The notes under the pieces were generated by a model, which made no database searches, was not told where the DNA came from, and saw only the letters and a list, made by a program, of their open reading frames with translations. A DNA stretch of 64,000 nt from Bacillus sp. ISL-45 (lineage in GTDB: Bacteria; Bacillota; Bacilli; Bacillales; Cytobacillaceae), in contig NZ_JAGGQQ010000005.1 in the NCBI RefSeq assembly GCF_018613195.1, positions 463,593 to 527,592 on the forward strand, written 5' to 3'. The stretch's first letter is position 1; every line of letters starts with the position of its first letter. The position numbers and the translations under genes are program-made. Shown here piece after piece: positions 52,903 through 63,949 of the stretch.

Positions 52903-53294
52903 GAAGAGTGCAAAGGCACTGGTCTGTGGACACTGTCTTGAGTGGTTTCTTCCGAGTTTAACGAATAGCGTTTTACTGGCTTGAAGGCTTGCAAAGCGCT
53001 CTGGCTGGACCATTTTCCAGGGTAATAAACATTCTGATGGTATAAATAGACCATGGCTGTCCTTTTCTTTTTCGCTCGTCAAGGAAGGTCAGCCTGTTTT
53101 ATTTTTAGTTTTACGCAATGTTGATGATAGCGAAGCGGCTATCAGAATGGATCGGGATGCAGAGAAATGAATTAGCTTGGCCGGTTGAAAGCTCCAAGCA
53201 TAATAGAAACCTCCTGAATGCATTGAGGCGCCGAAAAGGTACGTTCAAAGTTGCTTCAATGGATATCGAGGATGTAAAAGCTGGGTGGATAATT
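52903..53294 (+). other. Intergenic region between menG and hepT
   Basis: About 390 bases, far longer than in B. subtilis. It contains a terminator-like hairpin (GGCTGTCCTT ... AAGGAAGGTCAGCC, about 53052-53092) followed by TGTTTTATTTTTAG. From 53118 an open frame continuous with hepT runs through the last 177 bases. No promoter or recognised repeat found. Confidence 0.4.
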
Positions 53295-54257
53295 ATGAAG
53301 ATGAAGTTACTATATACATATTTGAATTCTGATTTGACATTGATCGAGAGAGAACTGGAAGAAGCGATCCAGGCGGATTCCCAGCTGCTCAGCCAGGCAA
53401 GCCTGCACTTGCTTAAAGCCGGCGGGAAACGGATCAGGCCCGTTTTTGTCCTGCTTGGTGGAAAATTCGGTAATTATGATATCAATACCATTAAGGATGC
53501 AGCGGTCTCCCTTGAACTCATCCATATGGCCTCCCTGGTTCATGATGACGTTATCGACGATGCTGAATTGCGCCGAGGGCAGGCGACAATCAAAGCAAAA
53601 TGGGATAACAGGATTGCGATGTATACGGGAGATTATATTTTTGCCAGGGCGCTGGAGCTTATGACTGACATCAAAAATCCGACAGCGCACCAAATCCTCT
53701 CTGATACAATCGTCGAATTAAGTGTTGGCGAAATAGAACAGATAAAAGATAAATATAATTTTGACCAGAACCTGCGTAATTACTTGCTGAGAATCAAGCG
53801 TAAGACTGCTCTTCTAATTGCAGCGAGCTGTCAGCTTGGTGCGGTGGTATCAGGAGTTCCTGAGCAGGACCACCGTAAATTGTATAAGTTTGGCTACTAT
53901 GTCGGTATGTCCTTCCAAATCACGGATGATGTGCTGGATTTCACTGGTACAGAAAAAGAACTTGGAAAGCCGGCTGGCGGGGACCTTCTCCAGGGGAATA
54001 TAACACTTCCTGTACTGTACGCAATGCAGGACGAATATATCAAAAGCCGGATCAGGAATGTCCATGAGGGCATGCCAAGAGAAGAACTTAATGAAATACT
54101 TAAGCTTGTTCAGGATTCAGGTGCGATTGAAAAATCACTGAACATCAGTGACCGTTACCTGGATAAGGCCCTTGATATCCTTGAAGAGCTCCCATCTAAT
54201 AAGGCCAAGAAGTCGTTGCGCGATATCGCCAGATTCATCGGGAAACGAAAGTATTAG
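53295..54257 (+). CDS. hepT: Heptaprenyl diphosphate synthase component II
   Basis: 320-aa catalytic trans-prenyltransferase subunit that condenses IPP units. First Asp-rich motif DDVIDD (about residue 82) and second DDVLD (about 209), plus GGKRIRP. ATG 53295 is behind GGGTGGAT; 59 further in-frame codons upstream are open (from 53118) but do not resemble the family. Works with HepS; substrate IPP/DMAPP balance is set by Fni. Confidence 0.94.
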   Translation: MKMKLLYTYLNSDLTLIERELEEAIQADSQLLSQASLHLLKAGGKRIRPVFVLLGGKFGNYDINTIKDAAVSLELIHMASLVHDDVIDDAELRRGQATIKAKWDNRIAMYTGDYIFARALELMTDIKNPTAHQILSDTIVELSVGEIEQIKDKYNFDQNLRNYLLRIKRKTALLIAASCQLGAVVSGVPEQDHRKLYKFGYYVGMSFQITDDVLDFTGTEKELGKPAGGDLLQGNITLPVLYAMQDEYIKSRIRNVHEGMPREELNEILKLVQDSGAIEKSLNISDRYLDKALDILEELPSNKAKKSLRDIARFIGKRKY

Positions 54258-54261
54258 CAAG

Positions 54262-54290
54262 TTGCGAATTTTTCAAAAAAATGATACTAT
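54262..54290 (+). promoter_or_regulatory. Sigma-A promoter of ndk
   Basis: TTGCGA (54262-54267) and TACTAT (54285-54290), 17-base spacer, about 60 bases before the start. Confidence 0.5.
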
Positions 54291-54348
54291 TTCTAAGGAT
54301 TGCTTTTGTAAGCGGTTCACATACATATATGAATTAGGAGTGGAACTC

Positions 54349-54795
54349 ATGGAAAAGACTTATTTGATGGTAAAGCCTGATGGTGTACAGCGCAACCTGA
54401 TTGGTGAAGTTGTTGCTCGTTTTGAAAAGAAAGGCTTCCAGCTTGTTGGGGCAAAACTTATGAACATCCCTAGAGAACTTGCTGAAGAGCATTACGGCGA
54501 ACATAAAGAGCGTCCATTCTTCGGTGAATTAGTAGACTTCATTACTTCTGGCCCAGTATTCGCTATGGTATGGCAGGGAGAGAATGTTATTTCTACAGCA
54601 CGCCAGATGATGGGTGCAACTAACCCTAAGGATGCAGCTCCTGGAACAATCCGCGGAGACTTCGGGGTTACTGTAGGCAAGAACGTAATTCACGGATCTG
54701 ACTCACCAGAAAGCGCAGAGCGTGAAATCGGGTTATTCTTCAAACAAGAAGAACTTGCTGAATACAGCAAATTAATCAACGAGTGGGTTTACTAA
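54349..54795 (+). CDS. ndk: Nucleoside diphosphate kinase
   Basis: 148-aa enzyme exchanging gamma-phosphates among NTPs. '[20 protein letters not shown]' at the start and the phospho-histidine motif NVIHGSDS (His115). ATG 54349 follows TTAGGAGTGG. Position between hepT and cheR as in B. subtilis. Confidence 0.97.
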   Translation: MEKTYLMVKPDGVQRNLIGEVVARFEKKGFQLVGAKLMNIPRELAEEHYGEHKERPFFGELVDFITSGPVFAMVWQGENVISTARQMMGATNPKDAAPGTIRGDFGVTVGKNVIHGSDSPESAEREIGLFFKQEELAEYSKLINEWVY

Positions 54796-54863
54796 GAAAA
54801 GCGCAGGCGCCTTATCTTTTAATAAATTCTGGACACTTGTGAATAGCAAGTGTTCTTTTTTTT

Positions 54864-55170
54864 GGCTCTGATAAAGCTAAAGCTGAATGGTGTTTTTAAA
54901 TCTTGTTGATTGTAGTGGAAGGCGCGTAGACTACTCCGAAAATGCTAACGCATTTTCATCGTGCGTGGGCAGTTTCTGGGAAGCTAATTCAATGTCCTGC
55001 GGGATGAGCAAGTCATGGGGAGACCCCGCAGGAGATTGTGACGAGGAGGCTCCCTGACTGCAAGGAAGAATTTGATCTTTGTAAAAGTCCGCAATTGGGC
55101 TTTTACATAATTCTTCTCCGCGGAAAGCGAAGCGCCTGGAACGAAAATCAACAGCCCTGTCAACAGAGCC
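54864..55170. mobile_element. Repeat element R2, copy 2 (307 bp)
   Basis: Ends GGCTCTGATAAAGC and GTCAACAGAGCC, core as in the copy at 29382-29684 (GAGACCCCGCAGGAG, 'GCGGAAAGCGAAGCGCCTGG'). No direct repeat flanks this copy. A fragment of R3 (GAAAAGCGCAGGCGCCTTA) lies just before, at about 54797-54815. Confidence 0.75.
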
Positions 55171-55202
55171 ATTCACTTAATGATGACAGGCGGGCTTCTT
55201 GA

Positions 55203-56063
<861 letters not shown>

Positions 56064-56470
56064 TAGGAGGAGCCGGGTAACCGAGCTCCTTCTTCCTTTG
56101 TCCCGAATCAGGGCATGTAACGCCGTAGGTCAAATTCCAGGTCTCAATCGGATACTCGAGTCCCAGGAGATTGTTTTTTGCGAGTCAACAGGCTTCATGA
56201 TAAAATGGCTTCATTCTTAAAAGGCTGTTTTCGCATTGAAGGTTGCTTTTCGGACATTTACTTGTTTCCGAATTCTCAAAGGTGTCATGGCTCTTTTCAA
56301 GGAGGCTTCTGAACCGGAATTAAGATCATACACGGGTAGAATGCAACAAAATACTGGATAAGAGCTTTTCTGAGAAGGAATAATACATATTTCATAATTT
56401 TTAATTTATTTATTTTTAACTGTATGATATAGTAAAACAAATCCTTTAGCGAGTTGAAGGGGGAAAGTAT
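56064..56470. other. Intergenic region between cheR and aroC
   Basis: About 400 bases. A weak hairpin (GGAGGAGC / GAGCTCCTT, 56066-56092) may end cheR. From 56222, GGCTGTTTTCGCATTGAAGG and nearby GGCTCTTTTCAAGG (56290) and AAGAGCTTTTC (56361) look like broken ends of the MITE-like family. No TRAP-type or T-box leader seen. Confidence 0.4.
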
Positions 56471-57643
56471 ATGAGATATTTAACAGCTGGAGAATCACAT
56501 GGACCACAGCTAACAACCATTATAGAGGGGATGCCAGCAGGCATGCCGCTCGTAGCAGAAGATATTAACCAAGAGCTGGCGCGCAGGCAGAAAGGCTATG
56601 GCCGTGGAAGAAGGATGCAGATTGAAAAAGATCAGGTGCAGATCACTTCAGGGATTCGGCATGGGTATACATTAGGTTCGCCGATTGCCCTGGTTGTAGA
56701 AAATAACGATTGGAAGCACTGGACCGGAATTATGGGACAGGAACCGCTCGATGACCTATCCTCTGATGAAGTGAAAAGGAAGATTTCACGTCCTCGTCCT
56801 GGTCATGCAGATTTAAATGGCGCAATTAAGTATGGCCATCGGGATATGAGAAATGTTCTCGAACGTTCTTCTGCCAGGGAAACGACTGTAAGGGTCGCAG
56901 CAGGTGCTGCGGCAAAAAAACTGCTGTCACTGCTGGGTATCGAATTGGTTGCCCATGTTGTAGAAATTGGCGGGGTGATGGCTGAAAAACAGGATTTCGC
57001 TTCACTTGAACAGCTTAAAGAAATAACAGAAGCATCACCGGTCAGATGCTTCGATCCAGAAGCAGGGACTAAAATGATGGCAGCAATTGATGACGCAAAG
57101 CAAAATGGAGACTCTATTGGCGGTGTCGTCGAAGTAATAGCCGAGGGTATGCCGGCTGGAGTGGGCAGCTATGTCCATTATGACCGTAAACTTGATGGGA
57201 AGCTTGCTGCGGCCATTATGAGCATCAATGCTTTCAAAGGTGTGGAGATTGGTATTGGCTTTGAAGCGGCCAGAAGGCCTGGCAGCCAGGTACATGATGA
57301 GATTGCCTGGGAAGAGGGCAGCGGATACTACCGGAAAACGAACCGGCTTGGAGGCCTTGAAGGCGGGATGACAACAGGAATGCCAATCGTAGTCCGTGGT
57401 GTAATGAAACCGATCCCGACTCTCTACAAGCCATTGATGAGTGTCGATATTGATTCTAAGGAACCTTTTGCTGCGAGTATAGAACGATCTGATGCCTGTG
57501 CTGTCCCTGCTGCTGCAGTGGTTGCTGAGAGCGTTATTGCCTGGGAACTTGCTTCAGCCATCATCGACCAATTTTATGCAGATCGATTTGACACATTGAA
57601 GGCATCAATCGAAGAGCAAAGAAGGACTGCGAGGGATTTTTAA
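56471..57643 (+). CDS. aroC: Chorismate synthase
   Basis: 390-aa enzyme converting EPSP to chorismate (aroF in B. subtilis nomenclature). Signatures '[18 protein letters not shown]', '[20 protein letters not shown]' and [29 protein letters not shown]. First gene of the aromatic supra-operon; two bases before aroB. Confidence 0.96.
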   Translation: MRYLTAGESHGPQLTTIIEGMPAGMPLVAEDINQELARRQKGYGRGRRMQIEKDQVQITSGIRHGYTLGSPIALVVENNDWKHWTGIMGQEPLDDLSSDEVKRKISRPRPGHADLNGAIKYGHRDMRNVLERSSARETTVRVAAGAAAKKLLSLLGIELVAHVVEIGGVMAEKQDFASLEQLKEITEASPVRCFDPEAGTKMMAAIDDAKQNGDSIGGVVEVIAEGMPAGVGSYVHYDRKLDGKLAAAIMSINAFKGVEIGIGFEAARRPGSQVHDEIAWEEGSGYYRKTNRLGGLEGGMTTGMPIVVRGVMKPIPTLYKPLMSVDIDSKEPFAASIERSDACAVPAAAVVAESVIAWELASAIIDQFYADRFDTLKASIEEQRRTARDF

Positions 57644-57645
57644 AG

Positions 57646-58737
57646 ATGCAGCAAGTGAACATCGTTGCAAGTACAAAAACCTATCCTGTATATATTGGTA
57701 ATGGTGCTATCCGTCAACTGCGGAGCATTGTACATGATGCTGCAGACAAATATACATCAATCATGATCATTACTGATGGAACAGTCGCCAAGCATCACCT
57801 TGATTCATTTCACAAACACACAAGTCTGGAACGAATATTTGAAAAAATCGTCCCATCAGGGGAAAAAGCGAAAACGTTCGATGTTTATAAGGATTGTCTT
57901 ACTTCAGCGCTTGAAAATAAACTAGACAGGAAGTCGCTGATCATCTCTTTTGGCGGTGGGGCAGTCGGAGATTTAGCAGGTTTTGTGGCAGCGACTTATA
58001 TGAGGGGGATCCGCTTCATACAAGTCCCAACCACTATTCTTGCCCATGATAGTGCCGTGGGAGGGAAAGTAGCAATTAACCATCCATTAGGCAAGAATAT
58101 GATTGGTGCCTTCCATCAACCCGAAGCTGTTGTTTATGATTTGGATTTCCTGCAAACCCTCCCTGACCATGAAATCCGGTCCGGCTTTGCGGAAGTAATC
58201 AAGCACTCCCTGATAAGCGATGAAAACTTTTATTCCTGGCTTAAAGAAGAAATCCAGTCATTGGATAAATTGAATGACTCATTGCTTGAGTTTTTGACGA
58301 GGGGCATTCAAATTAAGGGGTCCGTTGTCGCAGAAGATGAGAAGGAGACCGGAATTCGTGCATTTTTGAATTTCGGGCACACACTTGGCCATGCAATTGA
58401 AGCCGAAGCGGGTTACGGTAAAGTTACTCACGGGGAGGCTGTAGCTATCGGGATGCTATTTGCCCTTCAATTAAGCAAACAATTGCTTGATCTTGATTTC
58501 GAGGTAAAAACATTCAAGAACTGGCTTAACAATCTTGGGTATGTAACCAAAATTCCGGCGGGACTCTCTTCGGAACAATTGCTGGAAAGAATGAAGCAGG
58601 ATAAAAAAACTGTTAATGGGGCAATCCGTTTCGTTTTACTGGAAAAGGTCGGAGTGCCTTCACTCAAGGAAGTCGAGGAAAATGTATTGAGGATGAACCT
58701 GATGAAATTTGCAGAAGAGGGGGAGTTAGATGATTAG
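57646..58737 (+). CDS. aroB: 3-dehydroquinate synthase
   Basis: 363-aa NAD-dependent, metal-dependent second enzyme of the shikimate pathway. SFGGGAVGDLAGFVAATYMRG region (NAD site), 'HDSAVGGKVAINHPLGKN', and metal ligands in EVIKHSL, NFGHTLGHAIE and THGEAVAIG. Overlaps aroH by eight bases. Confidence 0.96.
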   Translation: MQQVNIVASTKTYPVYIGNGAIRQLRSIVHDAADKYTSIMIITDGTVAKHHLDSFHKHTSLERIFEKIVPSGEKAKTFDVYKDCLTSALENKLDRKSLIISFGGGAVGDLAGFVAATYMRGIRFIQVPTTILAHDSAVGGKVAINHPLGKNMIGAFHQPEAVVYDLDFLQTLPDHEIRSGFAEVIKHSLISDENFYSWLKEEIQSLDKLNDSLLEFLTRGIQIKGSVVAEDEKETGIRAFLNFGHTLGHAIEAEAGYGKVTHGEAVAIGMLFALQLSKQLLDLDFEVKTFKNWLNNLGYVTKIPAGLSSEQLLERMKQDKKTVNGAIRFVLLEKVGVPSLKEVEENVLRMNLMKFAEEGELDD

Positions 58738-59086
58738 GGGAGTAAGAGGAGCTATTACAGTAAACGAAAATGATGAGCAAGAAATCATTACTGCTGCTGA
58801 AAGACTTTTAAAAGAAACAGTCGCTACCAACGATATTACACCGGATGATGTTGCCTCGATTTTCATTTCTGCTACTGATGATGTAGATGCAGCCTTTCCG
58901 GCAAGGGCTTTAAGAAATTTGGACGGCTGGACCTACGTTCCAGTCATGTGTATGCAAGAATTATCAGTCCCCGGCTCGCTGCAGAAATGTATCAGAGTCA
59001 TGATTCATTTCAACACTGAAAAACCACAGGAAGAGATCAAGCATATTTATCTTGAGGGAGCTGCAGGACTAAGACCTGATTTATAA
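58730..59086 (+). CDS. aroH: Chorismate mutase (AroH type)
   Basis: 118-aa monofunctional chorismate mutase (chorismate to prephenate). MIRGVRGAITV at the start, MCMQELSVPGSL with the active-site Glu, and CIRVMIHFNT with the conserved Arg. In B. subtilis trpEDCFBA follows at once; here hisC follows after 104 bases. Confidence 0.95.
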   Translation: MIRGVRGAITVNENDEQEIITAAERLLKETVATNDITPDDVASIFISATDDVDAAFPARALRNLDGWTYVPVMCMQELSVPGSLQKCIRVMIHFNTEKPQEEIKHIYLEGAAGLRPDL

Positions 59087-59153
59087 CTTTATACTTTTTC
59101 TGCAGCACCAAACAGTGTATGATAAGCTCATGTTCTTTATTACTTTAATAAGA

Positions 59154-59205
59154 TAGTGAATTAAAGAGTAGAATAGTTGAGGTGGATTAGATGAGATGGA
59201 AAGAG
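59154..59205 (+). promoter_or_regulatory. Possible TRAP-binding triplet cluster over the hisC RBS
   Basis: TAG/GAG triplets at 59154, 59166, 59169, 59174, 59179, 59188, 59193 and 59203. Those at 59169-59181 and at 59188-59195 are separated by two bases, the spacing used by TRAP. The cluster covers the Shine-Dalgarno (GAGGTGG) and the ATG of hisC. Purine-rich RBS sequence could give several of these by chance. Confidence 0.3.
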
Positions 59206-60294
59206 CAGCTACTAAAATTAAAGCCGTACCAGCCTGGTAAATCGATCAGTGAAGTGAAAAGGCAGTATGGTTTATCCGAGATTGTAAAATTGGCATCAAA
59301 TGAGAATCCATTTGGATCTTCAGAAAAAGTGGAAAATGAAATCGCAAATTATGCTGGCAAGTATTCAGTGTACCCAGATGGATATGCAACCGAGCTTCGA
59401 ATGCATTTGGCAGACCATTTAGGTGTAAAGGAAGCACAGATCATTTTTGGAAACGGGTCGGATGAGATAATCCAAATGATTGCCCGCGGCTTGCTTACAC
59501 CAGAGACAAAAACTGTGATGGCCGCTCCGACTTTTCCGCAGTATAAGCACAATGGCATTATCGAAGGCTGTGAAATAGCAGAAATTCCATTGGTTGACGG
59601 TGCTCATGACTTGGATGAGATGGCTGCTGCCATTGATGATCGGACATCTGTTGTCTGGTTATGCTCTCCGAATAATCCGACAGGTGTCTATATAACTGAA
59701 GAAGAATTAACAGCGTTTATGGCTCGGGTGCCAAGCGATGTGCTTGTCGTGCTGGATGAAGCTTATTTTGAATATGTGACCGCGGAGGATTATCATGACT
59801 CCCTGAGTCTTTTAGATCAGTATAAAAACTTGATTATCCTGCGAACGTTTTCCAAAATATACGGGCTTGCCAGTTTTCGGGTTGGTTATGGAATCGCCCA
59901 CGAAGATACCATCAGGGCACTTGAACCGGCAAGGGAGCCATTCAATGTCAACACATTGGCTCAGGCAGCTGCAATAGCTGCGCTTGGTGACCAAAAATTT
60001 GTAGATGAATGTAAAAACGAAAACAAAAACGGCCTCCAGCAGTTTTATGATTTTTGTGATCGTACAGGGTTGAAATATTTCCCATCGCAAGGCAACTTCA
60101 TCTTGATTGATTTCAACAGGGATGGCCAGGAGGTTTTTCAATACCTGCTTGAAAGAGGTTATATTGTGCGTTCAGGTACAGCACTGGGATTCCCGACCTG
60201 TGTAAGGATTACCATTGGTTCAAAGGAACAAAATCAAGGGGTAATTGAATTGATCAAAGAATACTTGAGTGTTGATACTGTAATATCTAAATAA
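59191..60294 (+). CDS. hisC: Histidinol-phosphate / aromatic aminotransferase
   Basis: 367-aa PLP-dependent class I/II aminotransferase. '[12 protein letters not shown]' at the start, [19 protein letters not shown] and the PLP lysine in [16 protein letters not shown]. In Bacillus HisC serves histidine synthesis and also transaminates phenylpyruvate and 4-hydroxyphenylpyruvate, which explains its place before tyrA. Confidence 0.95.
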   Translation: MRWKEQLLKLKPYQPGKSISEVKRQYGLSEIVKLASNENPFGSSEKVENEIANYAGKYSVYPDGYATELRMHLADHLGVKEAQIIFGNGSDEIIQMIARGLLTPETKTVMAAPTFPQYKHNGIIEGCEIAEIPLVDGAHDLDEMAAAIDDRTSVVWLCSPNNPTGVYITEEELTAFMARVPSDVLVVLDEAYFEYVTAEDYHDSLSLLDQYKNLIILRTFSKIYGLASFRVGYGIAHEDTIRALEPAREPFNVNTLAQAAAIAALGDQKFVDECKNENKNGLQQFYDFCDRTGLKYFPSQGNFILIDFNRDGQEVFQYLLERGYIVRSGTALGFPTCVRITIGSKEQNQGVIELIKEYLSVDTVISK

Positions 60295-60307
60295 GGGTGT
60301 TGATTTT

Positions 60308-61414
60308 ATGGAAGGCCGCGTATTGATCATTGGTCTTGGTTTGATTGGCGGCTCTCTGGCTATGTGTATTAAAGGGCAGCATCCGCAGGCAGAACTAATT
60401 GGCTTGGATGCCGACAAAAATCAAATGGATCTGGCCATGATGCTGGGGGTCATTGACCGCACAGCAGTCAGTTTAGAGGTGGAAGCACCGGAGGCGGACT
60501 TAATCATTATTGCGACTCCGGTATTGGCCACCGGAAACATAATTGAACTATTAGCCACATTGAAACTGAAAAATGAGGTCATTGTTACCGACACCGGCAG
60601 TACAAAGGGATATATTTCAACTAAGGCAACGTGCCTGAGAGCAAAAGGAGTTACCTTCATTGGCGGCCATCCAATGGCAGGTTCCCATAAAAGCGGTGTA
60701 GCCGCAGCCAAGAAAATCCTGTTTGAAAATGCATTCTATCTTCTTACACCTGAGGCTTCAGTCGGAAGTGAGACGGTAGACCGGCTAAAAGCATGGCTTT
60801 CCGGCACGCGGGCAAAGTTTCTGGATGTTTCACCTGAAGAACATGACTATCTAACAGGAGTTGTCAGCCATTTTCCGCATATAATAGCTGCTTCCCTCGT
60901 ACACCAGGCGTCACGGGCGGATGAAGGCAATCCTCTCGTCAACCGGCTGGCTGCTGGAGGGTTCAGGGATATAACCCGAATCGCATCAAGCAATCCGCAG
61001 ATGTGGAGAGACATCCTGCTTCAAAACCGGGAAGTCCTCATTTCGCTGTTAACTGACTGGCAGGATGAAATGAGCCGGGTAAAAGAATTATTGGTAGCTA
61101 ATGAACAGGACAGGATCTATGATTTCTTTGATGCAGCTAAAAAATACCGGGATGGTCTCCCTGTAAGCGACAAAGGAGCTATTCCCAGCTTTTATGATTT
61201 GTTTGTAGATGTCCCGGACTATCCAGGGGTGATTTCTGAAATCACCGGATATCTAGCAGTTGAAAACATCAGTATAACGAATATCAGAATCATAGAAACT
61301 CGTGAAGATATATACGGAGTACTGGTGATCAGTTTCCAGACGCCTGATGACCGGGCCAGAGCACAAGAATGTATTGGAAAAAAGACAGACTATGAAATGT
61401 CTGTCGCAGAGTAG
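60308..61414 (+). CDS. tyrA: Prephenate dehydrogenase
   Basis: 368-aa enzyme making 4-hydroxyphenylpyruvate from prephenate. NAD motif [15 protein letters not shown] (residues 8-22), [10 protein letters not shown] active-site segment, and a C-terminal ACT domain (about 298-365, [17 protein letters not shown]) that would bind tyrosine for feedback control. Thirteen bases after hisC. Confidence 0.95.
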   Translation: MEGRVLIIGLGLIGGSLAMCIKGQHPQAELIGLDADKNQMDLAMMLGVIDRTAVSLEVEAPEADLIIIATPVLATGNIIELLATLKLKNEVIVTDTGSTKGYISTKATCLRAKGVTFIGGHPMAGSHKSGVAAAKKILFENAFYLLTPEASVGSETVDRLKAWLSGTRAKFLDVSPEEHDYLTGVVSHFPHIIAASLVHQASRADEGNPLVNRLAAGGFRDITRIASSNPQMWRDILLQNREVLISLLTDWQDEMSRVKELLVANEQDRIYDFFDAAKKYRDGLPVSDKGAIPSFYDLFVDVPDYPGVISEITGYLAVENISITNIRIIETREDIYGVLVISFQTPDDRARAQECIGKKTDYEMSVAE

Positions 61415-61431
61415 ACTTAAGGAGCAGAAAA

Positions 61432-62724
61432 ATGTCAGTGAAAACTCTTTTAACAAATAGAACCTCTTTGGAGGGACAAGTTAAAGTACCTGGTGATAAA
61501 TCAATCTCGCATAGAGCAGTCATGTTCGGTTCAATAGCCGACGGAGTCACCCGTATTGAAAACTTCCTGCCTGGAGAAGATTGTTTAAGTACGATTTCCT
61601 GCTTCCGGCAGCTCGGTGTTGAAATTGTCCAGAATGGCAGCAATGTAACGGTTACAGGAAAAGGTACGGATGGACTAAGCCAGCCTGAGGAAACACTGTA
61701 TGTCGGGAATTCCGGAACAACGATACGGCTGATGATGGGAATCCTTTCGGGATTGCCGTTTAAATCAACTCTTGAAGGTGATGAGTCAATCGCAAGAAGG
61801 CCGATGACTAGAGTGACCCTTCCTCTCGGCAAAATGGGAGCAAGCATTACGGGAAGGAATAATGGAGAATTCACTCCGCTGACAGTGGAAGGCCAGAAAT
61901 TAAACGGAATTACATATGAACTGCCAGTAGCCAGCGCGCAGGTTAAATCTGCGATCTTGCTTGCCGGTTTGCAGGCTGAAGGTGAGACAGTAGTTGTTGA
62001 GCCAGTGAAAACAAGGGATCATACCGAAAGGATGATCAAGCAATTTGGCGGCCAAGTTGAACGCAGGGAGAATGCCGTAAAGGTAACCGGCGGACAAATG
62101 CTGAAGGGCACTGCTATAAATGTTCCTGGTGATATTTCATCCGCCGCCTTTTTTCTAGTCGCAGCCGCTGTCGTTCCCGGGAGTGACATCATTCTTCGAA
62201 ATGTTGGGCTAAATCCGACAAGAACCGGAATAATCGATGTGCTAAGAGCCATGGGAGCCGACTTCGTGGTGGAACCGTACGAGGGTGATTCAGCTGAACC
62301 GGCTGGAGATATAAGAATGAAACATTCAGAACTGAGGGGCACAATAATTGAAGGTGACCTGATTCCCCGATTAATCGATGAAATCCCGGTCATTGCTTTG
62401 CTGGCAACGCAGGCTAAGGGATTGACGGTTATTAAGGATGCCGGGGAATTAAAGGTGAAGGAAACAAATCGCATTGATACCGTTGTCAATGAACTAAAGA
62501 AGCTCGGGGTGGACATAGAGGCTACAGATGATGGCATGATTATACAAGGGAATCAAAGCCTTGACGGCGGCACTGTGTCAGCACACGGGGACCACAGGAT
62601 TGGAATGATGCTGTCAATCGCCGCCCTTCTCTGTAAAAGCGAGGTCGTCCTAGAGCAAAGCGAAGCCGTCGCCGTTTCTTACCCGGATTTCTTTGATGAT
62701 CTGTATTCCTTGTTGGGAAACTAG
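61432..62724 (+). CDS. aroA: 5-enolpyruvylshikimate-3-phosphate synthase (class II type)
   Basis: 430-aa shikimate-pathway enzyme (aroE in B. subtilis nomenclature). The four motifs used to define class II, glyphosate-insensitive EPSP synthases can be read: GDKS, SAQVK, RDHTE and NPTR. Other landmarks are '[20 protein letters not shown]' and [18 protein letters not shown]. Last gene of the aro cluster, with a terminator after it. Confidence 0.95.
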   Translation: MSVKTLLTNRTSLEGQVKVPGDKSISHRAVMFGSIADGVTRIENFLPGEDCLSTISCFRQLGVEIVQNGSNVTVTGKGTDGLSQPEETLYVGNSGTTIRLMMGILSGLPFKSTLEGDESIARRPMTRVTLPLGKMGASITGRNNGEFTPLTVEGQKLNGITYELPVASAQVKSAILLAGLQAEGETVVVEPVKTRDHTERMIKQFGGQVERRENAVKVTGGQMLKGTAINVPGDISSAAFFLVAAAVVPGSDIILRNVGLNPTRTGIIDVLRAMGADFVVEPYEGDSAEPAGDIRMKHSELRGTIIEGDLIPRLIDEIPVIALLATQAKGLTVIKDAGELKVKETNRIDTVVNELKKLGVDIEATDDGMIIQGNQSLDGGTVSAHGDHRIGMMLSIAALLCKSEVVLEQSEAVAVSYPDFFDDLYSLLGN

Positions 62725-62737
62725 CATAGTTTTGTTT

Positions 62738-62780
62738 GAAGGAAGGCCAATCATGAGCAATGGATGGCCTTCTCTCTATT
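62738..62780 (+). terminator. Intrinsic terminator after aroA
   Basis: GAAGGCCAATCAT pairs imperfectly with ATGGATGGCCTTC, then TCTCTATTTAT. Confidence 0.75.
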
Positions 62781-62787
62781 TATATTA

Positions 62788-62970
62788 GGCTCTTTTCTCA
62801 AACTTTGTTGCTCTTGACTACAAAATAGGATTGAATGACCTATTTTTCTTCGTAAGGTTGACTCTTTTGTGAGAAAAGAGCATGCAAACTTAATACCGAC
62901 CAACAAAATGGCCTTCTATTACGTTAAAATCGGCTTTAGGATTTTAACAACAATCTTTACGAAAACAGCC
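62788..62970 (-). mobile_element. MITE-like element, copy E (183 bp, inverted)
   Basis: Reads GGCTCTTTTCTCAAACTTTG at the left and CGAAAACAGCC at the right, the reverse orientation of copies A-D. Internal GATTTTAA-type dyad kept. Flanking octamers (TTATATTA and AGAAAATA) do not match, so the target duplication is absent or decayed. Confidence 0.78.
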
Positions 62971-63043
62971 AGAAAATAAAACCGCCGTTATATTCTCGTA
63001 ATTTCAGCATAGTTTGTCATAAGACCGTTAAAGGAGTGGTTTT

Positions 63044-63949
63044 ATGGCATACATTATAGAAAATGTCCATCTCTTGAAGGGACAAGCCTTCATGGATACA
63101 AGCATGCTGGTGGAGGGCCAGCGAATCTTATCTGCAACATCCAAATTTGAACGTTATAACTATATGAGGATGGATGCGGACAAATTTATAATGACCCCGA
63201 CACATGTCCTCTTTGACCCGAATCTCCCTGTAAACGAATCTTTTAAAGAGAGAAAAGAATACTATCTGAAGAACTTTATAATGAAGGGCAGCACAGTTGT
63301 ATTCACTACAGTGAAAATCCAATTTGAACGGCAGCTTGAAGAAAAGCTTAAGCAGGCAAAAAGTAATTATTTAGACAGCCCAATTGATTTTGTTCTTGGC
63401 GTCCGCATCCCGCCACGGGTGATGAATCCCGGATTTATCCGTAAATGTAAAAAACTGAAGATACCAGCGATCTTTCTGGAAATTGATGAGATGGACGAAT
63501 TGGCGGCGATGCCGTGGGGATGGATCAAGGAAGCGCTATTTCCTTATAACTGCCCAATCATTCCAGTCTTTCCTGAAAGTAAGCATAAAAAAGGGAGGCA
63601 GCTGCAGCTTAATGCCTGGAGTGATTTGATGAAAAGAGAAAAGGTTCCCGCGGTGCATGATGATCTAGCGAACCCGGGTCCCGTGTCGAGGTCGATTTTA
63701 AAGAAAACCGGAATCTTCCCGGAAAAATCAAATCTGCACAGTGGCGGAGAACTCAGCTATAATCTTTATAATATAAACGCGGAAACCAAACAACGTGATG
63801 AACATGGGTTGTTTTTCCAATCGAAGCATCTGGCCGTCACTGTCGATAAGGGAAAAGTCATTCGCGCCGGGGACGAGGTTTATTATCGGCCAGGAATGGG
63901 AGAGAATGTTATAATTAACACACCAGGATTTTTTACAGATAATTATTAA
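63044..63949 (+). CDS. Conserved protein of unknown function, amidohydrolase-like ends
   Basis: 301-aa cytoplasmic protein, RBS AAAGGAGTGG. The N-terminal strand pattern (YIIENVHLLKGQ ... 'DKFIMTPTHVLFDPNLP') and C-terminal strands (VDKGKVIRAGDEVYYRPG) resemble the small beta domain that surrounds the barrel of amidohydrolases, where the middle segment would read P-G-x-I-D-x-H; here it reads P-T-H-V-L-F-D and no HxH metal motif is present. So a decayed or repurposed amidohydrolase-like fold is possible. I do not recognise the family, and it does not fit the TPR protein ypiA that follows aroE in B. subtilis. Confidence 0.6.
   Translation: MAYIIENVHLLKGQAFMDTSMLVEGQRILSATSKFERYNYMRMDADKFIMTPTHVLFDPNLPVNESFKERKEYYLKNFIMKGSTVVFTTVKIQFERQLEEKLKQAKSNYLDSPIDFVLGVRIPPRVMNPGFIRKCKKLKIPAIFLEIDEMDELAAMPWGWIKEALFPYNCPIIPVFPESKHKKGRQLQLNAWSDLMKREKVPAVHDDLANPGPVSRSILKKTGIFPEKSNLHSGGELSYNLYNINAETKQRDEHGLFFQSKHLAVTVDKGKVIRAGDEVYYRPGMGENVIINTPGFFTDNY

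Noticed and set aside
52504-53082. 192-codon minus-strand frame opposite menG
   Set aside because: It is a shadow of the menG coding strand, has no RBS and no recognisable domain.
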